Numbered from the stretch's first letter, positions 34,075-42,236 are shown. The stretch is DNA of 42,737 bases from Prevotella sp. (GCA_017645645.1 JAGCOB010000005.1:1-42737), one strand, 5' to 3'. Numbers and translations: made by a program. Notes: generated by a model not told the origin, from the letters alone.

Positions 34075-35700
34075 CTATTCGGCACCAGCCAGGCTGCGGG
34101 CCTGGTCGATACGTGTCTGGAACAGTTTCACATATTCCTGATTTCCACCCAGACGGGCGAACTTCACTCCTTCCTCCAGCAACTTGGCAGCCTTGGCGAT
34201 GTCCTGCACATTGGCATCACCAGTGCGGACCTCTCCTGCCAGATAGTCGGTGGCAAGCTCGAAGACGGCCTTATAGCTCTGTGGATTGGCCTTATAGGCT
34301 GCCTCCGCATACTGATGGGCTTTCTTGGCATCACGCTTGACGGCTTTCTCCGTCAACGACCGTAACTCCTTGACTTCGTCGGAACTGATCTCTGAGTCTT
34401 CCGGCTGTGTCAGGGCAGCCAACAGGGCAATGGCATCAGCCGCATCCTTCTCACTGCCATGCTTGGCGGCAATCTCGTTGAGGATGTCGATACCCTCCTG
34501 GATAGTGGCGGCATTCGACAACTTGTCCTTGGCTTTATTGAACTCGGCAACCACGTCATAGGCAGGCTCTACCGCCTCTGTCTGCTGTGGTGCCGCCTCT
34601 TCCTTCGGGGAGTCAGAGCCTCCGCTCACGGCGATACCGATGATGATACCCAACACCACCACGGCAGCGGCAATGATACCGATGAGCTTGGTCTTGTTGC
34701 TCTTCACGTCGGCGATACTTGCCACGACCTGTCCTGTACTAGTGGCAGAGGGGACGGCATCTGCCTTCGACAGATGCTCCAAGTCGACACGCATCTCAGT
34801 AGCTGATTGATAACGGTCTGCCTGTTTCTTGGCAGTCGCCTTGGCGACGATGTTACGCACTGCCTTGTAGGGAATCATCTTCAGGGGGATCTTCTCATTC
34901 AACTGTTTCTTGATGAGTTCCGCCATCGTTCCCTCGAAGGGCATCGTTCCCGTGATAAACTGGAAGAGCATGATACCCACGGCATAGAGGTCCGTCGTCT
35001 TGTCCTGGTTATGGACATCACCCAGCACCAGTTCCGGAGCGGCGTATGCTGCCTTTCCGATAAACTGTCCCGTACTGGTCAACTGCTGATCCTGCGTATT
35101 GAGGTTATCCAACTGCTTGGCGATACCGAAGTCGATGATCTTCACCTTACGGTCCGTGGTGATCATGATATTACTCGGATCCAGGTCACGATGGATATAG
35201 CCCTTGTCATGCAGTGCCATCAGTCCCGACAGGATGTTCTTCACGATGAAGACGGCAAAGCCGAAGCGGTCGTTCTGGTATTTACTATAGAGTTCCTGGG
35301 CAAAAGGCACTTCATTGCCGTACTTGTCCGTCGTCTTACCATTCAACAAGTCGAAGAGCATCACACCCTGTAGCAGTTCACTGACGACATGGTAGCGCTT
35401 GATGGGACGGGCACTATCAGGATTCTCCACCACCTCGATGAAGCCGAACATCTCCACCAGGTTCTCGTTATGGATCTGGATGGATGCCTCACGCTTGGCA
35501 CGCTCGATGGCATGGGCTGGCAGGTCTTCAAAGAGAAACTTGATGGCGACATCCATACGAACGCCATTCGTCTCATTGACCCTGACACCTCTCAACACCT
35601 GACCCATGCCGCCCTCGCCTAACGAAGGCAGTTCCGGGTCTACCTCATAGTGTATGTGCTTCCTTTTCTCTTCTTCTCCTTGTATATATATTAAAGGCAT
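34075..35700 (-). CDS. Ser/Thr protein kinase with membrane helix and repeat-like C-terminus
   Basis: A 541-residue Hanks-type kinase. Residues about 20-300 form the kinase: GEGGMGQVLRG, DVAIKFLF, YIHRDLDPSNIMI, IIDFGIAKQL and AYAAPELVLG. The catalytic loop has HRDLDPSN, with aspartate where most kinases have lysine (HRDLKPxN), a substitution at a residue that normally contacts the gamma-phosphate. A membrane helix (about 342-364) leads to an extracytoplasmic alpha-helical region of alanine-rich, TPR- or Sel1-like character (SYKAVFELATDYLAGEVRTG). Receptor-type kinase in this cassette. It follows the free FHA gene by 21 bases. Confidence 0.92.
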   Translation of the reverse strand: MPLIYIQGEEEKRKHIHYEVDPELPSLGEGGMGQVLRGVRVNETNGVRMDVAIKFLFEDLPAHAIERAKREASIQIHNENLVEMFGFIEVVENPDSARPIKRYHVVSELLQGVMLFDLLNGKTTDKYGNEVPFAQELYSKYQNDRFGFAVFIVKNILSGLMALHDKGYIHRDLDPSNIMITTDRKVKIIDFGIAKQLDNLNTQDQQLTSTGQFIGKAAYAAPELVLGDVHNQDKTTDLYAVGIMLFQFITGTMPFEGTMAELIKKQLNEKIPLKMIPYKAVRNIVAKATAKKQADRYQSATEMRVDLEHLSKADAVPSATSTGQVVASIADVKSNKTKLIGIIAAAVVVLGIIIGIAVSGGSDSPKEEAAPQQTEAVEPAYDVVAEFNKAKDKLSNAATIQEGIDILNEIAAKHGSEKDAADAIALLAALTQPEDSEISSDEVKELRSLTEKAVKRDAKKAHQYAEAAYKANPQSYKAVFELATDYLAGEVRTGDANVQDIAKAAKLLEEGVKFARLGGNQEYVKLFQTRIDQARSLAGAE

Positions 35701-35721
35701 TGTCTTGATGAGAGATTAAGA

Positions 35722-36426
35722 TTACATCATTTCCGTTCCACCAGGCTCGTCAAAGCCAGCACCACTCAGGTCTACCGTACCCGTATCCACGTTACGATGA
35801 TCAGCACTGTAAGGACGGAAATTATTCTGTGTGGCGTCATCACCAAAACCGCCACGTGGCTGGAAGGGTGCAGGATTCTCTGCAACTTCCTTGTCCTCTA
35901 CGAACTCCTCTGCTACGGATAGTCCGTATTCCTCTGCGTCAATCAACAGGAGCAGCAACTTGTAGTTGGCACCCACGGTGATGATGTCGTTGGTCTTGCA
36001 GGAATGGTTCTCATAGTCCAGCTCCTCATCATTCAGATACATACCCGTCTTCGAGCCGGTATCACGAATACTGGCAATCAGCTTATGTGTACTCTTCATC
36101 TGCTTGATGCTCAGCGTGGCATGCTTGCCGGATACGGACATCTCCTTCAGGCAGATGTCGTTGTCTGCTGAACGACCGATGGTATTGGTACCCAGATGGA
36201 GGGGCCAGTACTCACCGATTCCCTTACGGGAGATGGAATACAGGAAACCGACAACGGGCGTGTTGGGTTTTGCCTGCGGACTTGCTGCCGATGGAGCTGG
36301 GGCACTGCCTGGCGTATAGTCGTTCATGCCAGGGATATAAGTCTCACTACCTGTACGTTGACCACCATGTGAACGTGCATAAGGATTGTTGTTACCTCCT
36401 TTTACGAATGTCTCATCTTGTTTCAT
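35722..36426 (-). CDS. FHA-domain protein, soluble
   Basis: A 234-residue protein, first gene of the kinase string. The N-terminal 55 residues are disordered and threonine-containing (QDETFVKGG), a plausible kinase target. The FHA domain (about 62-165) contains LGTNTIGRSADNDICL, VSGKHATLSI and TGSKTGMYLND. The C-terminal 65 residues are low-complexity and acidic. No membrane helix. The layout recalls small FHA regulators phosphorylated in their tails, such as mycobacterial GarA, but that comparison is by architecture only. I start at the ATG directly before KQDETF; upstream codons do not look coding. Confidence 0.85.
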   Translation of the reverse strand: MKQDETFVKGGNNNPYARSHGGQRTGSETYIPGMNDYTPGSAPAPSAASPQAKPNTPVVGFLYSISRKGIGEYWPLHLGTNTIGRSADNDICLKEMSVSGKHATLSIKQMKSTHKLIASIRDTGSKTGMYLNDEELDYENHSCKTNDIITVGANYKLLLLLIDAEEYGLSVAEEFVEDKEVAENPAPFQPRGGFGDDATQNNFRPYSADHRNVDTGTVDLSGAGFDEPGGTEMM

Positions 36427-36466
36427 ATTAATCAGTTTTAAGTTATTTAGTCTATATTCTGAATTA

Positions 36467-36474
36467 CAAAGATA
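36467..36474 (-). promoter_or_regulatory. Possible proximal -7 box for the FHA/kinase string
   Basis: The minus strand reads TATCTTTG, about 40 bases before the first FHA ATG. No TTTG at the -33 spacing. Confidence 0.45.
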
Positions 36475-36580
36475 ACAAATATCTGTGCATTTTAACCTCC
36501 TACACCACATTTTATAAAATAATTAACATCGGTTTGCGTCGTTTAACATTATTTTCACCTTTCCCCTATCTACAAACAAG

Positions 36581-36611
36581 AGGAGCCATGCATCACGCAC
36601 GGCTCCTTTTC
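36581..36611. terminator. Hairpin with short T run
   Basis: Arms AGGAGCC (36581-36587) and GGCTCCT (36601-36607) extend inward with three further pairs across one mismatch, followed by TTT on the plus strand. No plus-strand gene precedes it; on the minus strand it would lie in the leader of a transcript from the distal promoter and could act there as an attenuator. Confidence 0.45.
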
Positions 36612-36688
36612 TGATTTGAATTAGTAGCTATATGTTTCTTAAAGTAATATTTCTCTCAAAAATCCATCTAAGTTATCTTTTGTGATTG

Positions 36689-36696
36689 CAAAAGTA
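36689..36696 (-). promoter_or_regulatory. Possible distal -7 box for the FHA/kinase string
   Basis: The minus strand reads TACTTTTG, the same box as in the promoters at 41476 and 42517. A -33 TTTG is not evident. It would give a leader of about 255 bases. Confidence 0.4.
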
Positions 36697-36722
36697 ATAA
36701 AAAGATTGATTCGTTGTTCCAC

Positions 36723-36753
36723 TTTTCATGAAAAAACTTCCGTAAACGTTTAC
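36723..36753. promoter_or_regulatory. Two adjacent palindromes, candidate operators
   Basis: TTTTCATGAAAA (36723-36734) and GTAAACGTTTAC (36742-36753) are perfect 12-bp palindromes 7 bases apart. The second has the form of LacI-family operators. They lie just upstream of the distal -7 box. Confidence 0.4.
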
Positions 36754-36768
36754 ACTTTTTCCATATAA

Positions 36769-36804
36769 AAAAGCCACCGCGTTTCATGAAACGCGATGGC
36801 TTTT
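36769..36804 (-). terminator. Terminator after the second small-peptide gene
   Basis: A hairpin with two 8-bp arm segments separated by one C/A mismatch (left arm 36769-36785, right arm 36788-36804, 2-base centre). On the minus strand it is followed by a T-rich stretch, and it begins 22 bases after the small-peptide stop. Confidence 0.75.
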
Positions 36805-36826
36805 GAGGGTATATGATCCTTCGCTC

Positions 36827-37021
36827 TTACATTCCCAAGAGATTCTGCAGACCATTTATGTCATCAAGACTATTGATCTCTTCGATATCGTCGAAGAAAC
36901 GGCTGTCGGCACCACCTGGATTCACATCACCGCTTCCCATACCAAGAGAAGACGTTGCAATAATCTGCTGAGTCTCTATCTTTACGATTTCCATTTCAGG
37001 ATGTATATATGACTTTTTCAT
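36827..37021 (-). CDS. Small leaderless peptide, tandem copy B
   Basis: A 64-residue peptide starting MKKSYIHPEMEIVKIETQQ. It shares with copy A (39087-39227) the pattern MKK-S/T-YI-H/N-P-x-MEVV/EIV-x-I, a QI-L/I-A-x-S segment, a glycine-rich stretch, and SR-F/W-FDD near the end. It has no signal peptide or membrane helix. Peptides starting MKKxYIxP are seen often in Bacteroidota genomes, but I know of no assigned function. The first of two adjacent ATG codons would add one residue. It follows the second Big2 gene by 44 bases and is closed by a terminator. Confidence 0.7.
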   Translation of the reverse strand: MKKSYIHPEMEIVKIETQQIIATSSLGMGSGDVNPGGADSRFFDDIEEINSLDDINGLQNLLGM

Positions 37022-37065
37022 CATTCTTACACTTTATAATTATTACATTATATAATTTTTACATT

Positions 37066-38982
37066 CTACTTCAGTACGACTTTCTTACCATTCACAATGT
37101 AGAGACCCTTCGTCGGATAGAGTACACGACGACCATTGAGGTCGTAGTAGATATCATCCTTCTTGCTTCTTACATCTTCAATCTCACTAATTCCTGTCAC
37201 GCCACCGCCGAAGTCAAGAGAGAGTTCCATCCCACGAGAAGTAGCTGGATCAGCTTCCAGATGCAGATAAGCCTTACCTACAGGTACTTTACCAGAACTG
37301 GCATGATAGAACAAACCATCCTTCAGGACATAGTCATATTTGCCGTCACCACCAATAGTGGTCTTACCATCACCTGCCACCAAGAGATTAGATGCAGGAG
37401 CAGAGGATGTTGCAATAAAAGGAACATTATAAGTAGTACTTGCAGTACCCTCCAATACCAATGGAGTACCAGCAGGAACCGTAGTCACCTCAGCCAACGT
37501 CACAGCAGTAGCACTGGCGGCTGTAGCCACGTAAGCCTTGATGCCAAGACCCGTAAAGTCCACAGCATTTTTAGTAACATAGGTAGAATACTCTTTTGCA
37601 GGAGTAATTGTTTCATACAATGACACTGCTTCATCATAGAAGAGAGCCATCTCATAGAGGCGTGAGTTCGTTGCTGAACCATCTGCCTGGAGAGTGATCA
37701 TATATTCCTTCGAATTATCTAAGTCCAACGTCATTGTACCTATATCGTTACCACTTCCATAAGATTCATATAATGTCGTTGTTGCAGCAGGGGTTGTTCC
37801 AGAGTATTCAAATGCTGCCAACACAACTTTTTGTGTACTGTGTCTGGCAGATACAAGAGCCTGTACCTTTGAAACACCCTTTATGCGGAAAGAGTAAACT
37901 GCAGTAGTAGATTTTGTAGTAGCAGCTCTGTCTGTTTCCATATTATAGGCACTTGAGCCCTTGAACACACCTGTTGCATCCCATGACTGACCAGTAGAAC
38001 CACCACTATAAACACCTACCCATGTTTGTTCTGCAACCGACTGATATGCTCCGACAACAGAGTATGTGATATAATTACTACTTCCATCATTGCCGAATAT
38101 AGCATGTCCATAATCAGCATGCCATGTTCCATTTAACATGGTAGAAGCAGCATCTGCATCACTGAGGTCAAGTGCATCCGTTGGTAAAACGGCATTTTCA
38201 TTCCTTGCCATAGATGCTATTACGTTGACAGCAAATACTACACTGCCTGCAAGATATGTTGCGTCTGCAGCCTGTGAAACAGTAACAGTAGTAGAGCCTG
38301 CTTTCTTAGCCGTTATCAAACCATCTGAAGAAACTGTTGCGATAGTTGGATCTTCAGAAGTATATGTAAAAGCGCCCGTACTTGATGTCGTAAAGTCTGT
38401 TCCTAGAGTTAAGGTATATGTATCATCTACAACCAAAGTCTTTGTATCTTTTCCTTCGACAATTGCTATATCTGAAGCTGTTTTACTGGACTCACGAGTG
38501 ATAGTGAGAGCTGTAATAAACAGAGTTGTTCCTCCCGAATAACGTGTCAGGCGAAGAACGTTTGTTCCATTGCCGGCAGCAGTCACTGTAAGGGTGTTCA
38601 CTGTGGCAGGAGAACTCGAGCCAGCACTTGAACTACCTGCTTGCAATGTCAATGCAGATGTGAACACTTCACCTGTTATTGTTCCAAAGAACAGTCCTGG
38701 ATTAACTTCTTTACTCGTGTCACTTGCATAATAAGTAATACTTATTTTGTCACCTGTTTGGAATGTCCCAGAATTAAGTGTTAACTGCACATACTTTTCT
38801 GCTGCCGCATTGTCAGTACTTGATATTTTATACTTATTGGTATCCAAAGTACCCTTTGCAGTATATACTGCTGTTGCGCCGGTTAATGTTCCGCCACTAA
38901 ATGACAGAATGGTTTCATCTGCTCCCCACGCCGTCCCAATACTTATCAGGGCAAGCGTTAGTAAAGTAAAGATTTTTTTCAT
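37066..38982 (-). CDS. Secreted Big2-like surface protein, tandem copy B
   Basis: A 638-residue exported protein. Signal peptide FTLLTLALISIGTAWG at residues 4-19. Then a beta-rich N-terminal module, a bacterial Ig-like (Big2) domain around residues 190-265 (TYTSEDPTIATVSSDGLITA, KKAGSTTVTVSQ), a module shared with copy A that contains LNGTWHADYGHAIFGNDGSS, and a C-terminal sorting-type domain ending YDLNGRRVLYPTKGLY and VNGKKVVLK, as in proteins sent out by the type IX system in Prevotella. Likely a cell-surface adhesin or binding protein. I start at the ATG at 38980-38982 because the signal peptide begins there. Confidence 0.85.
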   Translation of the reverse strand: MKKIFTLLTLALISIGTAWGADETILSFSGGTLTGATAVYTAKGTLDTNKYKISSTDNAAAEKYVQLTLNSGTFQTGDKISITYYASDTSKEVNPGLFFGTITGEVFTSALTLQAGSSSAGSSSPATVNTLTVTAAGNGTNVLRLTRYSGGTTLFITALTITRESSKTASDIAIVEGKDTKTLVVDDTYTLTLGTDFTTSSTGAFTYTSEDPTIATVSSDGLITAKKAGSTTVTVSQAADATYLAGSVVFAVNVIASMARNENAVLPTDALDLSDADAASTMLNGTWHADYGHAIFGNDGSSNYITYSVVGAYQSVAEQTWVGVYSGGSTGQSWDATGVFKGSSAYNMETDRAATTKSTTAVYSFRIKGVSKVQALVSARHSTQKVVLAAFEYSGTTPAATTTLYESYGSGNDIGTMTLDLDNSKEYMITLQADGSATNSRLYEMALFYDEAVSLYETITPAKEYSTYVTKNAVDFTGLGIKAYVATAASATAVTLAEVTTVPAGTPLVLEGTASTTYNVPFIATSSAPASNLLVAGDGKTTIGGDGKYDYVLKDGLFYHASSGKVPVGKAYLHLEADPATSRGMELSLDFGGGVTGISEIEDVRSKKDDIYYDLNGRRVLYPTKGLYIVNGKKVVLK

Positions 38983-39025
38983 TTGTTCATTTATTATTGT
39001 TAATAGTTTATTGTTTCTCATATAA

Positions 39026-39064
39026 TGGAGTGTGAGCAGCCCCAATGAAGCAACTCACACTCCA
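39026..39064. other. 11-bp perfect hairpin between peptide A and Big2 copy B
   Basis: TGGAGTGTGAG (39026-39036) pairs perfectly with CTCACACTCCA (39054-39064) around a 17-base loop. It starts 23 bases after the peptide A stop and ends 44 bases before the Big2-B ATG, with no T run, so it may be a processing or stability element more than a terminator. Confidence 0.6.
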
Positions 39065-39086
39065 CAAACAAGTTTTGTACTAGAGA

Positions 39087-39227
39087 TCATTCATCGTCGT
39101 CGTCAAACCAGCGACTTTCTGGTACACCACCAGAATACTCTTCACCAATCTTTGAGCCAGCCAAGATTTGATTCTCTATTCTGATGTTTACCACTTCCAT
39201 AGTGGGATTGATATATGTCTTTTTCAT
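39087..39227 (-). CDS. Small leaderless peptide, tandem copy A
   Basis: A 46-residue peptide reading MKKTYINPTMEVVNIRIENQ at its start and ESRWFDDDDE at its end. It is the shorter paralogue of the peptide at 36827-37021. No signal peptide, no membrane helix, no cysteines. It follows Big2 copy A by 36 bases, and the spacer is nearly identical to that between Big2 copy B and peptide B. Small size makes it easy to miss, but the conserved ends in two copies support it as a real gene. Function unknown. Confidence 0.7.
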   Translation of the reverse strand: MKKTYINPTMEVVNIRIENQILAGSKIGEEYSGGVPESRWFDDDDE

Positions 39228-39263
39228 TGTTCTTACATTTTATAATTATTACATTTTTACATT

Positions 39264-41333
39264 CTACTTCAGTACGACCTTTTTACCATTCACGATATAC
39301 AATCCCTTCGTCGGATAGAGTACACGACGACCATTGAGGTCATAGTAGACATTGTCCTCAGTACCTACCTTGATATTCTTGATACCTGTTACTTCGCCGT
39401 CAATAGAAAGACCACGAGCACTAGAGCCAGGTTTTGGTCCGTCAGCAAGTGTAAGATATGCTTTGTTGGCACCCAAATTAGCATCAGTGCTGCCAATCCA
39501 CTGGAACTCAGCAGTGCCACCATTGTTCATCAATACATAGTTAACATCACCACCTGTACCAGCTGTAATCGTACTGGCTGTTACATTAGGCTTCATCTTG
39601 TTAGTTGCTGAGTAGTCTGTTCCACTAGCCACAACAGGAACGACATAGGACTTACCCGCAGTACCCTTAACCAGCAGACCAGTATTTTCAGCTACTGTAC
39701 CCGTAATTTTCTCTTTCACTACAGCAGTTCCGGCACCATTAGCTCCAGTTACTTGATAAGCCTCAATTTCAAGACCTGTAAAGTCAAGAGCTTGATCCGT
39801 GCTGTACGTTGCATAACCAGTGGCACCGATAGGAACATTTTCCAATCCAACAGACTCATCATAGAAGAGAGCCATCTCGTAAAGACGGGAATCATTTGCA
39901 CTAGTAAGTGCTAAAACATATTCCTTCGCAGCATCAAGGTTTAGTGTCAGTGTCTCCTTTACGCTATTAGTAGATAATGATTCATATACAATGGTTGTTG
40001 AAGCAGGAGTTCCTGCGGTTACTTCATATGCCGACATATATATCTTTTTAGAAGTTCCTCTAGTATCAGCAAGTAACTGTGCCTTTTTAACTCCCTTTAC
40101 ACGGAAGGAAAGTACTTTATTTGAACCCAAATTTGCTCTCTTTGCTGTATTCATATTATATGCAGTACTTCCTACAAAGACACCTGTAGCATCCCAAGAC
40201 TCATTACTAGAACCCAAACCGTAATTTCCTATCCATGCCTGTTTTGTGTCTCCAGCAGATGAGTAAGCTGCAACCAGAGGATAGACCATATAATTATTAC
40301 TGCCGTCATTGCCAAATAATGGGTGACCATAATTTTCATCCCATGAACCATTAAGTAAAGCAGATGCTGCAGAAGCATCTGTTAAATCAAGAGTACTGGA
40401 TGGTGTAACCATATGGGAATCCTTGGTCTGTGCAGTTATGACATTGACAGTGATAGAAGTTGTGGTGGTTTTATAGGTAGCGTCTGCTGTTGCTGTAACG
40501 GTAGCTTTAATTGTAGTTGTTCCTGCTGCTACACCAGTAACAACACCAGATGAATTAACTGTAGCGATGGCTTCGTCGTTTGAAGAATATGTTACAGAAG
40601 AGTATTTTGCCGACTCGCTTGAGATATCTGTCAAAATGCTGAAAGCAGTTGATAATGTACCACCAACTGCAATATTCTGATTATCAGGAGTAAAAGAAAG
40701 TGTCAGAGGATCACGTGTGTCTGCCACTGCATATGTTCCTGAAAGAACAACATCGCGGAAGCCAACACTTTTATTATCATCTTTTGAACCAAAATGAACA
40801 TAGAAATAAAGTGTCTCACCAGCAGCATATGATTCAGATAAGAAAGAGTTAAGTGTTAAGGTCGTTGGGTTCTGATTACTGCTATCTCCTTTACCCAATT
40901 GGTTTGTACCATTAGCTGTTTGAACTGTTGCAAAAATTTGTGCGCCCTGATTACTTGTTCCAATACCAATGGCTTGCAAAGTTACGCTTGTAGGAGTAAA
41001 GGTATAACCTTCTTTTACTGTAACAGCAAAAGTGAGATAATCATCCTTGGAATATACTCCTGCTGTACCCGTAGCTGTTGTTGGTGTATAATAACCATAG
41101 TAATGGGTTCCTCCTGTAGTATAATTTTTAGAAATAGGTCCTTCTTTGATATCAGACGATGCAGTAATATTTGCGACTGTTAGAATATCATCCACACTTG
41201 CAGTACCAGCAGTAGATGTTACAGATGCTGATGAGCCATCAGGCAACCATGTTACAGTAATGGCTTCATCTGCCCACGTTTTGCCCCCCCCAATAAACAT
41301 AAGGAGCGTTAATAAAGTAAAGATTTTTTTCAT
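39264..41333 (-). CDS. Secreted Big2-like surface protein, tandem copy A
   Basis: A 689-residue exported protein, paralogue of copy B. Signal peptide FTLLTLLMFIGGGKTWA; the GGG is encoded in a run of eight G on the sense strand (41284-41291). An N-terminal beta-rich module is followed by a Big2 domain (about 215-300; YSSNDEAIATVNSSGVVTGV, VAAGTTTIKATVTA), the shared LNGSWDENYGHPLFGNDGSN module, and the same C-terminal sorting-type domain as copy B, ending VNGKKVVLK. Threonine and alanine are very abundant. It has a good promoter. Surface display through type IX secretion is inferred from the C terminus. Confidence 0.85.
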   Translation of the reverse strand: MKKIFTLLTLLMFIGGGKTWADEAITVTWLPDGSSASVTSTAGTASVDDILTVANITASSDIKEGPISKNYTTGGTHYYGYYTPTTATGTAGVYSKDDYLTFAVTVKEGYTFTPTSVTLQAIGIGTSNQGAQIFATVQTANGTNQLGKGDSSNQNPTTLTLNSFLSESYAAGETLYFYVHFGSKDDNKSVGFRDVVLSGTYAVADTRDPLTLSFTPDNQNIAVGGTLSTAFSILTDISSESAKYSSVTYSSNDEAIATVNSSGVVTGVAAGTTTIKATVTATADATYKTTTTSITVNVITAQTKDSHMVTPSSTLDLTDASAASALLNGSWDENYGHPLFGNDGSNNYMVYPLVAAYSSAGDTKQAWIGNYGLGSSNESWDATGVFVGSTAYNMNTAKRANLGSNKVLSFRVKGVKKAQLLADTRGTSKKIYMSAYEVTAGTPASTTIVYESLSTNSVKETLTLNLDAAKEYVLALTSANDSRLYEMALFYDESVGLENVPIGATGYATYSTDQALDFTGLEIEAYQVTGANGAGTAVVKEKITGTVAENTGLLVKGTAGKSYVVPVVASGTDYSATNKMKPNVTASTITAGTGGDVNYVLMNNGGTAEFQWIGSTDANLGANKAYLTLADGPKPGSSARGLSIDGEVTGIKNIKVGTEDNVYYDLNGRRVLYPTKGLYIVNGKKVVLK
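41284..41291. repeat. Homopolymer of eight C in the Big2-A signal peptide
   Basis: CCCCCCCC on the plus strand, GGGGGGGG in the sense orientation, within codons 14-16 of the Big2-A gene. Loss or gain of one base would shift the frame inside the signal peptide. Confidence 0.9.
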
Positions 41334-41475
41334 AATTTGTTATGTTTTTAAATTAGTAATTAATATTGTCTTCGTCCATGGGGAAGCACTCTCAGGTAAC
41401 GATATACAAAAAGAGCTTCAAATTTTTTCCCACAAAATTCTGCTTCACTGCATGTGCAGTATCTCATATACTCCG

Positions 41476-41506
41476 CAAAAGTACAAAAAATATTTGTAAC
41501 AACAAA
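41476..41506 (-). promoter_or_regulatory. Promoter of the Big2/peptide unit
   Basis: On the minus strand TTTG (41503-41506), 19 bases, TACTTTTG (41476-41483). The leader to the Big2-A ATG is about 135 bases and contains a small hairpin at 41447-41460 (ACTGCA, TG, TGCAGT). Confidence 0.75.
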
Positions 41507-41609
41507 ATATTCTATGCCAAAACGTACCTAAAACGTTTACGTGAAAGCAAATGTCAAACAGACATCTTACATCTTCCCTCTTCCTTTCCAGAATTAGGGG
41601 CGGAATGCG

Positions 41610-42236
41610 CTATAGATGATTCCTATTGTAGAAATCCACCTGTTTTCTTATTTCATTCTTAATGGTTTCCCACTCAATCGGCTGTAACATGACTGGCATA
41701 GGTTGAGCGTCTGCATCCACAAAATAAGACATGCTGAGCAAAGCCCTGTATTCTGAGCCATCTGTATACTTTTGCAGATAAAACTGCATAATCTCGTCAA
41801 AAGAATAATGCTTTAACAGGAAATACATATCGACAAAATCCTTTTTTGTCCCACGTCCCATTACTGCATTAACCTTCATCGCTGCGATGTCTTTGGGAGA
41901 AGCCAGTCTTAAGTTCTCGTCTATGATAGGGTCATCAATCCATCTATAACTATAATTAACCACATCAACTTTAACACCATCAAGGAAAAATGCTTTGATT
42001 TTTTTGGTACAATTCCCTCGAACAACTTGATTGGCACAAAGGTGCATCACCTCTGTAAGCTCTTCTACATCTTCTGTTGTATCTCCAAAGAAATCCAAGT
42101 CTATAGAACGACGATGACCATATTGTAAGGCAAGCGATGTACCACCTACCAGTCTCATTTCCTGAAAGACTGGTTGACTCATCAGTTTCTTTAGGAGTTC
42201 CAGGGTGTCGGGAAAGACTGTCTGAAATGATAACAT
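41610..42236 (-). CDS. AbiEii/AbiGii-type nucleotidyltransferase toxin
   Basis: A 208-residue nucleotidyltransferase of the AbiEii family, toxin of type IV-like toxin-antitoxin pairs and of abortive phage defence in related systems. The GGTSLALQYGH motif and the metal-binding DLD in RSIDLDFF are intact; further family segments are VDVVNYSYRWID, SPKDIAAMKVNAVMGRGTKK and DFVDMYFLLKHYS. I start at the ATG at 42234-42236 because the conserved sequence begins there; a start 17 codons earlier would be encoded inside the antitoxin gene. It overlaps the antitoxin gene by 46 bases. Confidence 0.85.
   Translation of the reverse strand: MLSFQTVFPDTLELLKKLMSQPVFQEMRLVGGTSLALQYGHRRSIDLDFFGDTTEDVEELTEVMHLCANQVVRGNCTKKIKAFFLDGVKVDVVNYSYRWIDDPIIDENLRLASPKDIAAMKVNAVMGRGTKKDFVDMYFLLKHYSFDEIMQFYLQKYTDGSEYRALLSMSYFVDADAQPMPVMLQPIEWETIKNEIRKQVDFYNRNHL

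Larger units (their letters stand above)
36475..36768. other. Regulatory intergenic region upstream of the FHA/kinase string
   Basis: No gene is seen in this AT-rich stretch, part of the 400-base gap between the small-peptide gene and the FHA gene. It contains a hairpin (36581-36607), a second -7-like box on the minus strand (TACTTTTG, 36689-36696) and two 12-bp perfect palindromes at 36723-36734 and 36742-36753. Confidence 0.6.

Noticed and set aside
26296-36426. Type VI or type VII secretion locus
   Set aside because: Kinase, phosphatase and FHA genes are typical of such loci, but no structural secretion gene is found in or beside the block.
40899-41183. Cysteine-rich small protein on the plus strand
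   Set aside because: The cysteines come from reading the complement of the Thr/Ala/Ser codons of Big2 copy A. No promoter or conserved pattern supports it as a toxin or bacteriocin.
41376-41400. TPP riboswitch before the Big2-A gene
   Set aside because: A CTGAGA motif is present in the leader (minus strand), but the other conserved parts of the thi element are missing and the downstream gene is not linked to thiamine.
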